Assembly: GCA_964524145.1 (NCBI GenBank) | Contig: CAZGCA010000100.1 | Coordinates: 1 to 20,158 of the forward strand | DNA from: CAZGCA01 sp964524145 | GTDB taxonomy: Bacteria > Hydrogenedentota > CAZGCA01 | Reading direction: 5' to 3' | Length of the DNA: 20,158 nucleotides | In this document: positions 9,401 through 15,297 of the stretch, piece by piece | Position numbering within the stretch: position 1 is the stretch's first letter | Layout of the letters: each line of letters begins with the position of its first letter | Notes under the pieces: generated by a model | Database searches by the model: none | The model's input: the letters and a program-made list of their open reading frames with translations, nothing else | Told to the model about the DNA's origin: nothing | Position numbers and translations under genes: made by a program

Positions 9401-12400
9401 AGCTTTCAGGCTTACTGTCCGATCAGACTATCAAGCTGTGGATGAAGAAACCTGACGCTACCGCGGCGGGGCCCCTGATCGGCACGACTGATGACAACGG
9501 CGTGGCGGAGTTTGCGCCGGCGGATTTCACGGACGCCGGCATCGTGTTCGACTTGGCAGGGACGTGGCAGTTCCTCGCGCAGTTTCAGGGTGACGACAAC
9601 TTCCTGCAGTCCACTTCCACTAATTACGACGAACCGGAGTCGGCCCGTCTTACCATCAAGGACCGTGCGGGCTATGCCGTGATCGTGGTGGGCAAGCTGG
9701 ACGCTGACGGTGAAGGTCACGACTCGCACGCGAAGACGGCCGATTACGCGTACCGGACGTTCAGGGATCGCGGATTTGCCGAGGAAGATATCTACTACCT
9801 GCGTGAAGGCGGTGTCCAGCCCGCGCCGGACATCTATGTCGACGACACCACACCAACACAGTCAGACGTGCAAACCGCCATCGAGTCGTGGGCGCAGGGC
9901 AAGATGAATGCTACCGCAGCGCCGCTCTACGTGGTGTTTACCGACCACGGCGGCAGAGACAAGTTCTACGTCTACTCTGGCAGCCTCGACGAGACGCGTG
10001 TGATCACGCCCGATGAGCTGGACGGGTATTTCGACACGCTCCAGTCCGGGCTGGATGCAGAGGCACAGGACGAGGATATTGTGCTCATGTACGGCGCGTG
10101 CCACTCGGGCAGTTTCATCCCGACGGTTTCCGCCGAGCACCGCGTGATCATCACGAGCGCATCTGAGGACGAGGTGTCGCACCGTGGCGTTGTCGACCCG
10201 GACGACCTGATCCGCGACGGCGAGGTGTTTGTGACGGAACTGTTCCGGAACGCGAGCACGGGCAAGACGCTCAAGGAATCGTTCGAGCTTGCCTCGGAGA
10301 AGACGGTCGAGTATACCGCCTCGAAGAGTAACGCGGGTGCATCCGACCAACCGCAGCACGCGTTGCTGGACGACAACGCTGACGGTGTGGGCACGGTCGC
10401 GCCGCTGTCGTTCGAGCCTGGCGAGGACGGCAGCTACGCACACGAACTGGTGTTAGGCTATGGAGTAAACGCGCCGGACTCGGTCGGTTGGATCACGGTG
10501 ACACAGACCCTGGTGATAGGTCCGACGGACCCGGTGGGCGAGCTGTTTGCAGAACCGACGGAGGACCCGTCGGCCCACACCGCATGGATGGAGGTGAAGA
10601 CGCCGGATTACGAAGGCGCGACACGTGTCGACGAGACCAACCCCGAAAACTTGCAGGAAGCGGTCGTAATGGAGCCGTTCGAGTCCCAGTACCTCTCCGG
10701 TGGCGCGTTCCGGTGGAACGATTTCGGCACGACACTGGAGGATCCGGGCACCTACAAGGTGTTCTACTACGTGAAAGACGGCGTGACGGATGAGACGAGC
10801 ACGCACATGGTGACAGCGATCTACCGCGAGCTGGCGGGTAATCAGCCGCCGGCGGCAGTGACGCTTGTCTATCCTGACGACTTTGCGACGGTGCGCACGA
10901 CGACGTTCTTCGCGTGGACAGAGAGCGTGGATCCCGAGGACGACACGGTGACATACCGTCTCGAGGTGGCGGAGGACATCGGGTTCACCACCGGACTGAT
11001 AGTCAAGGAAGGTATCGTCGGCACGGTGACACAGCTTACTGCCGCAGACGGTATTAACGATCTCACGAGCTACTACTGGCGTGTGATCCCGGTGGACGAG
11101 TATGGTGCGAGCCCGGCGAGCCCCGAGGATCGGATATTCAATGTGGATAACGAGAACGCCGACTGGCCGGGCGTGCTGATGGGCCAGGTCAAGGACTCGG
11201 TTACCAAGGAACCCATTGTCGGGGCGAGCATCACCGTCACCCCAGGTCCGCTCAACGCCACATCGATGAGCCAAGGAGAGTATTACGTCACAAATATGAC
11301 GCCGGGCAGCTACACGGTCGAGGTCTCCGCATCGGGGCATGACAGCGAAACCCGGCCCAGTGTGACTATCAACGCGGCATCCACAACGGAGGCGATCTTT
11401 CTGTTGGTGCCGGACGACGCGCCGTTCCTGTGGGGCGAAGTGAGCGGCGATTTCGTTGGTTCCTTTGACGCCTCGCTGATACTCCAGTGGGTGGTAGGGT
11501 TAAGAGATTGGTTTCCTATCGACGAGTCGACAGTGAAGCCGGATTTCCCGCCATGTGCTGACGTGAGCGGGGACGGAACCCTCAGTTCCTACGATGCATC
11601 GCTCATCCTTCAGAAGAAGGTGGGTTTGCTGGACTGTTTCCCTGCGGACCTGGACTGCGACGAGTACGGTCCGGACAGCGCAGCCAAACCCGGAGTTGCG
11701 CCTCATGCGGACGGGCAAGAGCCGGTACGGGTGATGAGCCTGCCGGGAGCGATCGCCGGCAATCCGGGTGACGAGATAGAAGTGCCGGTGACGTTGGACG
11801 ACGCAACGGGCGTGTTCTCGTACTTCTTTGACCTGAGGTTCGACAGCGCTGTCCTCGAGTCCACAGGCATAGATGCCGGTACATTGACGGTTGGTTGGGG
11901 TACGCCTGTAGTGAACGCGGAGCCGAACCGTCTCAGAGTCGCCGGAGCAGGTACGAGCGCACTCGAAGGCTCCGGCAGCATCGTGGTGTTGTACTTCAGG
12001 ATCAGCGACGCGGCGATAGGAGCCCAGCGTTCCCTGCTCCACCTCAAGAGCGCGGAGTTGGACGACGGTCTGCCCGTCGAGACTGTAGACGGCGAAGTGG
12101 TGATTGGTCTGGACAGCGACGGCGACGGGCTCCCGGACAACGTGGAGACAAACACGGGCATCTACGTCTCGGCTGAGGATACCGGCACTGACCCGTTCGA
12201 CCCTGACACCGACGGCGACGGCGCGTCAGACGGGTATGAGGCGTCATACGGCACGAACCCGCACGATGCAGGCGACACGCCGCCGCTGGCGTTCTGCGAT
12301 GTCAATGGCGACGGCAGGGTAGACGCGCTGGACGTGCAGTTGGTGATCAACGCAGCGCTCGGCCTCGAGGTGATGTGGGACTGTGACATGGACGGCGACG

Positions 12401-12462
12401 GGTACATCGACGCCGTTGACGTGCAACTGGCCATCAACGCGGCTCTGGGGATCGTGGGCTAG
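3487..12462 (+). CDS. Giant secreted multidomain protein: VCBS and delta-60 propellers, C13-like peptidase, cohesin-like and dockerin domains
   Basis: This is a 2991-aa protein. ATG 3487 is preceded by AGGAGG at 3473-3478 and begins a signal peptide (MKTGVLLLAAAMALVSVPCWAA). An upstream in-frame ATG at 3412 is rejected. Order: 21 FG-GAP/VCBS repeats (residues ~73-1009 and ~1395-1546) interrupted by a delta-60/DUF5122 propeller (~1030-1389); a beta-sandwich module ending in an LRWRAEL motif (~1551-1638); about four Ig-like domains (to ~2058); a C13/legumain-like peptidase domain (~2059-2310) with TDHGG His2154 and YGACHSG Cys2205; Fn3-like (~2452-2556); carboxypeptidase-regulatory-like (~2561-2642); dockerin-like pair (~2649-2728); cohesin-like (~2748-2874); thrombospondin-3 repeats (~2875-2933); C-terminal dockerin (~2937-2989). 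It lies 112 bp after its tandem paralogue. Role inferred: extracellular binding or proteolysis, with self-assembly possible. Substrate unknown. Confidence 0.9.
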   Translation: MKTGVLLLAAAMALVSVPCWAAVPGLPFTEDFSADNLMDASNTNANWSTEDQALYLAWKEKQYGAFGAGNTTGSDITSDADDTQAIAVGDVDGDGDLDLVAGNDGVNRLYLNNGTADPWNGVSGTDITADMDNTRAVALGDVDNDGDLDLLTGNGGDSSDQVNRVYLNNGTTDPWNGVGGLSITADVYRTCAVALGDVDGDGDLDLVVGNYAQHNRVYLNDGRGTGWAGSDITPDDHNSQAVALGDVNGDGYLDIVVGNWGINRVYRNDGTGTAWSSGDITSDTHNSHCIALGDVDADGDIDVVAGNGYPAGEVNRWYTNNGSGTVWTGNDITSDTDVTYAVALGDVDSDGDVDVVVGNDGEVNRLYLNRGATALWSGVTGSDITSDAHATFDIVLHDANGDGDVDVVAGNAGTANRLYTTNNTTGNPWNSVSAATAGIEEEKTWNMVLDDVDGDGDLDLLAGTGYIDVPLRLYLNNGTSNPWDGVSGTIIASNTQGLNGMGLGDLDRDGDLDLVFVRYAGDAWLYLNNGTSSPWSGVSGTRIVAPEGDNDYSLGMAIGDVDNDGDLDLVVTNEEKSNRLYLNNGTADPFNGVIAIDATPEDLIGIPALADVDNDGDLDLILATQRGGSLIPNRLYLNNGSSNPWNGVVGTNIGSDLNSVTGIAVGDVDRDGDLDLVLGIESSIPNRLYLNNGTANPWAGVSGIDITSDSEGTEGVLLCDVDGDGDLDLVTNSGAVPNRLYLNNGTSDPWNGVVGLDLTSDGLGSLGIAVGDVDNDGDPDLVIGSDGSNFLYLNQAAPLHPWNESTIIGSDVTDDNYETRAVALGDVDGDGDIDLVAGNLDSGQVNRLYLNNGTIDPWTGVVGTDITSDADYTYDVALGDVDRDGDLDLVTQHIWGIRYYVNNGTADPWNGVSGIDIGGADSNNMQMLLLKDADGDGDIDIVTGGWAERTQVYLNNGTSHPWNAVAGKDITSDVYSTSATALGDVDGDGDLDLVTGNSNEPNRLYLGDDTAGAPPPDPSEPDPSVPDADDPGNVYAIVQSGGKVYVGGNFTTIGGVARNYLAAFDATTGAIDLAWNPDMNDEVRALAFFGGKVYAGGYFTSVNAGATSRNYLAAFNEADGSNTGTADAVWDPDVNGSVHALAIFGGKVYAGGGFGTVNAGTVARERLAAFETADGMATGVVDPAWNPRPNNAVYVLAISGSKVYVGGAFDRVQVTRNRLAALNLADGVDTGAPDAAWNPDVNNHVHALAVSGGKVYAAGDFTTVNGGATARNHLAAFNEADGVDTGTADAAWDPDIDNMVLSLAVSGGKVYIGGSFTTVNGGATARSSLAAFNPADGIDTGIVDSTWDPLPGMGKTVWASETSGTGVLVGGFFSAAGNLAGFGSTVVGWPDANPWEDASGSDIASDAHNTNAVALGDVDGDGDLDLVVGNNNQPNRLYLNNGTSDPWNSVTGSDITSDSDHTAAVALHDVDGDGDLDFVAGNTSYEPSRLYLNNGTSDPWNGVQGIDVTPDGVATISLALGDIDGNGSVDVVVGTDSGQRNRFYRGANLEYQTARGRAASLQVDTEVTDIPTARLTATATMPANTWIDYWLSNDGGVRWWQVKSHEPIVFPTTGSNLRWRAELGSLSPVLTPTVDGIVVTGGVPSIDPPVPDMETDEDVELTYDLTPHENDAMDSGPQLDWSIDPADTPLYTATIDGTDLLTITPKLNQSGVEAGVTLTLTNSRGYSDTQDIDITVVYQSPTAPTPFVLPSSPYTTENIFCLIVPGFVGPGRTAQYTYTWTNDGATKTIVHGPTTILEDTLSSSETEAGEIWTCTVVANDGASDSPSAHDSTVTPVQDLIISTLTLNASEAEIALGEYVTLDGSINPIVSGVSVFFDRTETPSGGTDNKPPTQITTGSGTFSHAFLPDEAGSWGFIAEWFGNTTTYGDFDGAAITVLKAQPTLSLELSHSSALLNFDQLTAWATLTAPMPGELSGLLSDQTIKLWMKKPDATAAGPLIGTTDDNGVAEFAPADFTDAGIVFDLAGTWQFLAQFQGDDNFLQSTSTNYDEPESARLTIKDRAGYAVIVVGKLDADGEGHDSHAKTADYAYRTFRDRGFAEEDIYYLREGGVQPAPDIYVDDTTPTQSDVQTAIESWAQGKMNATAAPLYVVFTDHGGRDKFYVYSGSLDETRVITPDELDGYFDTLQSGLDAEAQDEDIVLMYGACHSGSFIPTVSAEHRVIITSASEDEVSHRGVVDPDDLIRDGEVFVTELFRNASTGKTLKESFELASEKTVEYTASKSNAGASDQPQHALLDDNADGVGTVAPLSFEPGEDGSYAHELVLGYGVNAPDSVGWITVTQTLVIGPTDPVGELFAEPTEDPSAHTAWMEVKTPDYEGATRVDETNPENLQEAVVMEPFESQYLSGGAFRWNDFGTTLEDPGTYKVFYYVKDGVTDETSTHMVTAIYRELAGNQPPAAVTLVYPDDFATVRTTTFFAWTESVDPEDDTVTYRLEVAEDIGFTTGLIVKEGIVGTVTQLTAADGINDLTSYYWRVIPVDEYGASPASPEDRIFNVDNENADWPGVLMGQVKDSVTKEPIVGASITVTPGPLNATSMSQGEYYVTNMTPGSYTVEVSASGHDSETRPSVTINAASTTEAIFLLVPDDAPFLWGEVSGDFVGSFDASLILQWVVGLRDWFPIDESTVKPDFPPCADVSGDGTLSSYDASLILQKKVGLLDCFPADLDCDEYGPDSAAKPGVAPHADGQEPVRVMSLPGAIAGNPGDEIEVPVTLDDATGVFSYFFDLRFDSAVLESTGIDAGTLTVGWGTPVVNAEPNRLRVAGAGTSALEGSGSIVVLYFRISDAAIGAQRSLLHLKSAELDDGLPVETVDGEVVIGLDSDGDGLPDNVETNTGIYVSAEDTGTDPFDPDTDGDGASDGYEASYGTNPHDAGDTPPLAFCDVNGDGRVDALDVQLVINAALGLEVMWDCDMDGDGYIDAVDVQLAINAALGIVG
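3703..6513 (+). repeat. FG-GAP/VCBS repeat array, 18 units
   Basis: Eighteen in-frame units of roughly 45-55 residues each carry a GDVDGDGDLDLV-type calcium-binding loop followed by NRLYLNNGT and a DPWNGV segment. Such repeats form blades of integrin-like beta-propellers. Together with the three units at 7669-8124 the total is 21, equal to three seven-bladed propellers. The loop is nearly invariant, while surrounding segments vary more. Confidence 0.9.
6574..7653 (+). repeat. Delta-60/DUF5122-type propeller repeats, six full units plus one partial
   Basis: Six units of about 55 residues have the pattern V-x-A-L-A-x-x-GGKVYxGGxFTTVN, then ARNxLAAF and AWNPD. A divergent seventh (TGVLVGGFFSAAG) closes the array. 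This matches the delta-60 repeat family, a different propeller type from the FG-GAP units on either side. A Pro-rich linker (PPPDPSEPDPSVPD) joins it to the preceding array. Confidence 0.85.
7669..8124 (+). repeat. FG-GAP/VCBS repeat array, three units after the delta-60 insertion
   Basis: Three further GDVDGDGDLDL-type units resume directly after the delta-60 repeats, with the same DPWN and NNGTSDPWN spacer segments as the first array. The last unit is degenerate (GDIDGNGSVDVV) and ends at the junction with the following beta-sandwich module. Confidence 0.88.
10085..11200 (+). repeat. Direct duplicate (right copy) of the peptidase-Fn3 module
   Basis: This is the right-hand partner of 1-1110, in the same orientation and frame. 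It encodes the Cys half of the C13-like domain, the following Ig-like region and the Fn3-like domain. Its central part (10714-11081) matches the left copy without a mismatch, whereas the 66 bases before it carry eight differences. Confidence 0.95.
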
Positions 12463-12841
12463 ACCGACAGAGGTTCTAAGCTCACCCAGAGCGCCTCATC
12501 GTGTGTGCCCGAGGCCTATCCTGATCCGGATAATTGCCAATGCATAACCCGCCGAAAACGTCTCGATTTCCCGCTACTTTTGGCACTTATTGTGCACTTA
12601 CGAAATGCTTGCCGTGTTGATGTGAGCATGTAATCGGCTATGCAACAGTAGGTTCCGTCTCTCTTCTAATTGGCAACACGCGCACATACGGTTTCTGTGT
12701 TGGTTGTTGGAAGCGACGCTTGATTCGGTTAGGCCTACCTATGGTTGTCAGGGACTGTAGAGGCGTCGCGGGCCCCATGCACATCAGCTGGGGTGGATCA
12801 CAATGTACCTGTCCGATCCCATTACGAGAATGAGAAAGATC
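12463..12841. other. Non-coding stretch between the giant gene and the insertion sequence
   Basis: I see no gene, RNA or convincing terminator here. The stretch is visibly less GC-rich than its neighbours. It probably holds the 3' untranslated region of the giant gene and the original intergenic DNA into which the insertion sequence landed. Confidence 0.5.
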
Positions 12842-12869
12842 TGTCAAGACTCTTTGATAATGTCCTCAT
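12842..12869 (+). repeat. Left terminal inverted repeat of the insertion sequence
   Basis: This 28-bp end pairs with 14316-14343 with three central mismatches. It contains AATGTCCTC (12859-12867), which recurs 25 bp further in at 12884-12892 and may be a second transposase-binding site. Reading outward on the minus strand, the end spells TTGACA. Confidence 0.9.
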
Positions 12870-12900
12870 AGCGACTCGATAGAAATGTCCTCTATACTGA

Positions 12901-12917
12901 CCTTCTTCGTGAGAAGG
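12901..12917 (+). promoter_or_regulatory. Hairpin overlapping the transposase ribosome-binding site
   Basis: CCTTCT (12901-12906) pairs perfectly with AGAAGG (12912-12917). The 3' arm includes the start of AAGGAGG, so folding would partly hide the Shine-Dalgarno sequence. A TATACT -10-like hexamer lies at 12893-12898, but no good -35 is evident. Limiting translation is a common control in transposase genes; here it is inferred. Confidence 0.5.
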
Positions 12918-12925
12918 AGGTGAGT

Positions 12926-14209
12926 ATGGAAAGGCAGGTATTGATGAGCAGGAAGGAGGCAAGGAGGAAGGTGGAGTTTGAGGGAGTGCAGGCAGGGAGG
13001 ATGAGCATTCGTGAGGCGTCGAGGCGCTTGGGGTTGTCATACCGTCAGTGTCGTCGTTCGTACACGCGGTATCGAGAGCAAGGAGACAAGGGGCTGGTGC
13101 ATCGCAGTAGAGGCAGGCCGTCCAATCGCGGGAAGCCTGCGAAGTTCAGGAACGAGGTGTTGGCTCGGTGTCGTAAGGACTACGAGGACTATGGGCCGAC
13201 GTTGGCAGTGGAGGAGTTGGCCGAGAAGGGATATGTAGTCGACCACGAAACGCTGCGCCGGTGGCTGATGGCAGATGGGCAGTGGCAGAGGCACAGGCGG
13301 GGGCGCAAACATCGGGCACGGCGTGAGCGACGGGCGCATTTTGGCGAGCTGGTGCAGCTCGACGGGAGCCACCATCACTGGTTCGGTCACCAGCATGGCC
13401 AGTGTTGTCTCAATGACATGGTAGACGATGCCACCGGGGCGACGATGGCGCGGATGGCCGGAGAGGAGACCACCGAGGCGTGCATGCGCCTGCTGTGGCA
13501 GTGGATAGAGACCTACGGGATACCCAAAGCGCTGTATACCGACAAAAAGAACGTCTTTGTCACCGACCGCAAGCCCACCCTCGAGGAGCAACTTGCCGGC
13601 CAGGAACCCATGACGGCGTTCGGTAAGGCATGTTCCAAACTCGCCATCGAGATGATAACTGCGCATTCCCCGCAGGCCAAGGGCCGGGTCGAACGCAAGC
13701 ACGCCGTCTACCAGGACCGGTTCGTCAAGCTCTTGAAGCGCAAAGGCATCACCACCATCGAGGTGGCCAACGAACTGCTCAACGACGGCTTTGTCGACGC
13801 CCTCAACGACAAGTTTGCCACGCCCCCGGCCTCCCAGCAGGACTTCCATCGCCCCCTGCCCAAGAAGCTCGAGCTGCGTGAGGTGTTCTGCTTCGAGGAG
13901 ACCCGTACCGTGTGCAACGACTGGACCATACGCTACAACAACCGGTTCTTCCAGCTGCTTAAGGCAAAGACCCGGCTGCCACGGCCCGGTGAGAAGGTCA
14001 TCGTGCGAAGACTGCTCGACGGCTCAGTGCAGATAGTCTACCGGGAGCGCAAACTGCGGTTCAAAGCGATCGCTCAACCCGAGATTCGACCGAAAGATAA
14101 GACCCCGAAACGCGCTGCACCCACAAAGCAACGAAAACAATACATTCCCCCGCCCGACCACCCCTGGCGACGGGGCAAGCTCGCAGCTGCACCCAGGACA
14201 ATACGATGA
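12926..14209 (+). CDS. DDE transposase, ISNCY/IS1202-like family
   Basis: This 427-aa protein starts at ATG 12926, chosen because AAGGAGG (12914-12920) lies five bases upstream; an in-frame GTG at 12920 falls inside that site. The N-terminus carries helix-turn-helix elements (REASRRLGLSYRQCRR; GLVHRSRGRPS). The catalytic core shows the acidic triad in context: QLDGSHHHW, LYTDKKNVF and SPQAKGRVERKH. The DGSHH-W and ALYTDKK signatures are typical of ISNCY-type transposases (ISDol1/IS1202 relatives), as opposed to IS3 or IS481. It catalyses DNA cleavage and strand transfer at the 28-bp ends. The ORF is intact, so the element may still be active. A hairpin overlaps its ribosome-binding site, which would limit expression. 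Confidence 0.93.
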   Translation: MERQVLMSRKEARRKVEFEGVQAGRMSIREASRRLGLSYRQCRRSYTRYREQGDKGLVHRSRGRPSNRGKPAKFRNEVLARCRKDYEDYGPTLAVEELAEKGYVVDHETLRRWLMADGQWQRHRRGRKHRARRERRAHFGELVQLDGSHHHWFGHQHGQCCLNDMVDDATGATMARMAGEETTEACMRLLWQWIETYGIPKALYTDKKNVFVTDRKPTLEEQLAGQEPMTAFGKACSKLAIEMITAHSPQAKGRVERKHAVYQDRFVKLLKRKGITTIEVANELLNDGFVDALNDKFATPPASQQDFHRPLPKKLELREVFCFEETRTVCNDWTIRYNNRFFQLLKAKTRLPRPGEKVIVRRLLDGSVQIVYRERKLRFKAIAQPEIRPKDKTPKRAAPTKQRKQYIPPPDHPWRRGKLAAAPRTIR

Positions 14210-14219
14210 CCAACAGCCT

Positions 14220-14269
14220 GGTTGTGGATATGTGGATAACCCCGGAGGGTTACCCACATCCCCACAACC
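14220..14269. other. 50-bp imperfect palindrome with DnaA-box-like 9-mers, inside the insertion sequence
   Basis: Arms 14220-14242 and 14247-14269 pair at 20 of 23 positions around a CGGA loop. The left arm holds TGTGGATAT and TGTGGATAA, the second being the reverse complement of the DnaA box TTATCCACA. The right arm holds TTACCCACA and ATCCCCACA. It begins 11 bases after the transposase stop and has no U-tract, so it is not a classic intrinsic terminator, though it could act as one. Confidence 0.7.
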
Positions 14270-14315
14270 TCTACTACTACGACTACTTACTTTGAGATCA
14301 GAAAAACAAAGACAC

Positions 14316-14343
14316 ATGAGGACATTCCTAAAGAGTCTTGACA
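14316..14343 (-). repeat. Right terminal inverted repeat of the insertion sequence
   Basis: This is the reverse complement of the left end at 25 of 28 positions. Its last six bases (14338-14343) are TTGACA in the outward direction, a consensus -35 hexamer. No good -10 lies 16-18 bases beyond it here. Confidence 0.9.
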
Positions 14344-14360
14344 CCCAGACATGGTTGAAA

Positions 14361-14390
14361 TTGACAGCGGCGCTGTTTCGGTGATAGACT
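14361..14390 (+). promoter_or_regulatory. Putative sigma-70-type promoter for the cyclophilin gene
   Basis: TTGACA (14361-14366) and TAGACT (14385-14390) are separated by 18 bases, about 95 bases upstream of ATG 14486. The -35 is consensus; the -10 matches four of six positions. It lies just outside the insertion sequence, so the insertion appears to have left it intact. Confidence 0.45.
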
Positions 14391-14470
14391 GTCGTGCAGT
14401 GCGGTGGTACCAGGCGAACGGCGTGCGACCGCCTGGGTAGTAGGTATGGCGATACGTTAGCAGACAGTCT
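14386..14470 (+). promoter_or_regulatory. Structured 5' leader of the cyclophilin gene
   Basis: AGACTGTC (14386-14393) pairs with GACAGTCT (14463-14470), and within it CCAGGCG (14410-14416) pairs with CGCCTGG (14430-14436). The outer stem ends one base before the Shine-Dalgarno region (AAGGAGA, 14472-14478). I do not recognise a known riboswitch class. Confidence 0.35.
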
Positions 14471-14485
14471 GAAGGAGAGAAGGCG

Positions 14486-15151
14486 ATGCGAGGCGTTTAC
14501 ATCTTGCTCGGCATAATAGCCATATTCGTGTTGGTATTTGTCGCCAACTATTTCGTGAACCCGCAGGTCAGGTTCGAACGGCAGCAACGCAAGGAAGCGG
14601 AAGAGGAGATGCGCAAGCAAATGGAAGAATCTCAGCAAGGAACAGAGGGTAGGGACGAGGCCGTCGCGAAGTACGGCGACAAGGTTGCCAGGATCGATAC
14701 GGACTTCGGGACGATCGTCTTCGAGCTCTACCCCGGCGACGCGCCAAAGACCGTCGAGAACTTTGTCACGCTCGCAGAAAAGGGGTTCTACGATAACCTC
14801 ATCTTCCATCGGGTGATAAAGGGGTTCATGATACAGACCGGTTGCCCGCAAGGTACCGGCACGGGCGGCCCGGGCTACATGATCAAGGCCGAGTTCAACG
14901 CGCGCCGACACGTAGCGGGGACCGTTGCGATGGCACGCAGCGGGGACCCGGACAGCGCGGGCAGCCAGTTCTTCATCTGTCACAAGGCCTCACCCCATCT
15001 TGACGGGCAGTACACGGTATTCGGCCAGGTTATCGAAGGGCAGGACGTTGTCGACAACATAGCGACCGTACCGACGGGCCCGGGCGACAAGCCGATGAAA
15101 CCGATCAAGATGAAACGCGTGACAATAGTGCCCAAGAGCAGCGTGCAGTAG
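14486..15151 (+). CDS. Membrane-anchored cyclophilin-type peptidyl-prolyl cis-trans isomerase
   Basis: This 221-aa protein has AAGGAGA seven bases before its ATG. Residues ~4-22 form one hydrophobic membrane segment, residues ~30-60 a charged, probably helical linker, and ~65-217 a complete cyclophilin domain. Active-site motifs are present: FHRVIKGFMIQTG (Arg109, Phe114, Gln117, equivalent to Arg55, Phe60 and Gln63 of human cyclophilin A), AGSQFFICH and LDGQYTVFGQV. The position of cyclophilin A Trp121 is His171 here, as in many bacterial forms that are less cyclosporin-sensitive. It isomerises X-Pro peptide bonds, probably on the outer face of the inner membrane, aiding folding of exported proteins. 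It seems to be transcribed alone, followed by a REP-like hairpin. Confidence 0.95.
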   Translation: MRGVYILLGIIAIFVLVFVANYFVNPQVRFERQQRKEAEEEMRKQMEESQQGTEGRDEAVAKYGDKVARIDTDFGTIVFELYPGDAPKTVENFVTLAEKGFYDNLIFHRVIKGFMIQTGCPQGTGTGGPGYMIKAEFNARRHVAGTVAMARSGDPDSAGSQFFICHKASPHLDGQYTVFGQVIEGQDVVDNIATVPTGPGDKPMKPIKMKRVTIVPKSSVQ

Positions 15152-15163
15152 CGCGGTTATCCC

Positions 15164-15196
15164 CCCTCTCCCACCGGGAGAGGGTTGGGGTGAGGG
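15164..15196. repeat. REP-like hairpin repeat (CCCTCTCCC/GGGAGAGGG with TTGGGGTGAGGG tail)
   Basis: CCCTCTCCC (15164-15172) pairs perfectly with GGGAGAGGG (15176-15184) around ACC, and is followed by TTGGGGTGAGGG. Extragenic repeats of this type occur in many unrelated bacteria and often give spurious SPQPSPGGRG peptides when translated. It lies 12 bases after the cyclophilin stop and may also act as a transcript-end hairpin. Confidence 0.75.
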
Positions 15197-15297
15197 AACG
15201 TTAACGTTTAGGTATGCCGGTTCGCGATAGCGGGATGATCTCCTGTCACTGGCCGGTTTCGCAGCCCGCTCAAAAAGGACGGAGTTCGGCAAGAGAG

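Larger units (their letters stand above)
12842..14343 (+). mobile_element. Complete insertion sequence, ISNCY/IS1202-like, 1502 bp
   Basis: The element is bounded by 28-bp imperfect inverted repeats at 12842-12869 and 14316-14343 that match at 25 of 28 positions. Both outer ends read TGTCAAGACTCTTT inward. It encodes a single full-length DDE transposase. No target-site duplication is visible in the immediate flanks. The family assignment rests on the transposase (see the CDS). The element sits between the giant secreted gene and the cyclophilin gene without breaking either. Confidence 0.9.

Noticed and set aside
10453..11340. Minus-strand open frame of 295 codons, with other shadows over the second giant gene
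   Set aside because: It lies opposite the duplicated peptidase-Fn3 region, and similar shadows occur in both copies only because the DNA is duplicated.
14338..14366. Hybrid promoter from the outward TTGACA of the right IS end
   Set aside because: The hexamer 17 bases downstream is TTGACA itself, with no -10 match at 16-18 bases; the local promoter at 14361-14390 is better.
12822..14377. Target-site duplication flanking the insertion sequence
   Set aside because: I compared the flanks outside 12842 and 14343 for short and long (up to about 30 bp) direct repeats and found none.
15214..15297. Longer N-terminus of the lipoprotein from ATG 15214
   Set aside because: The extra residues lack signal-peptide character and would bury the hydrophobic segment and Cys25.
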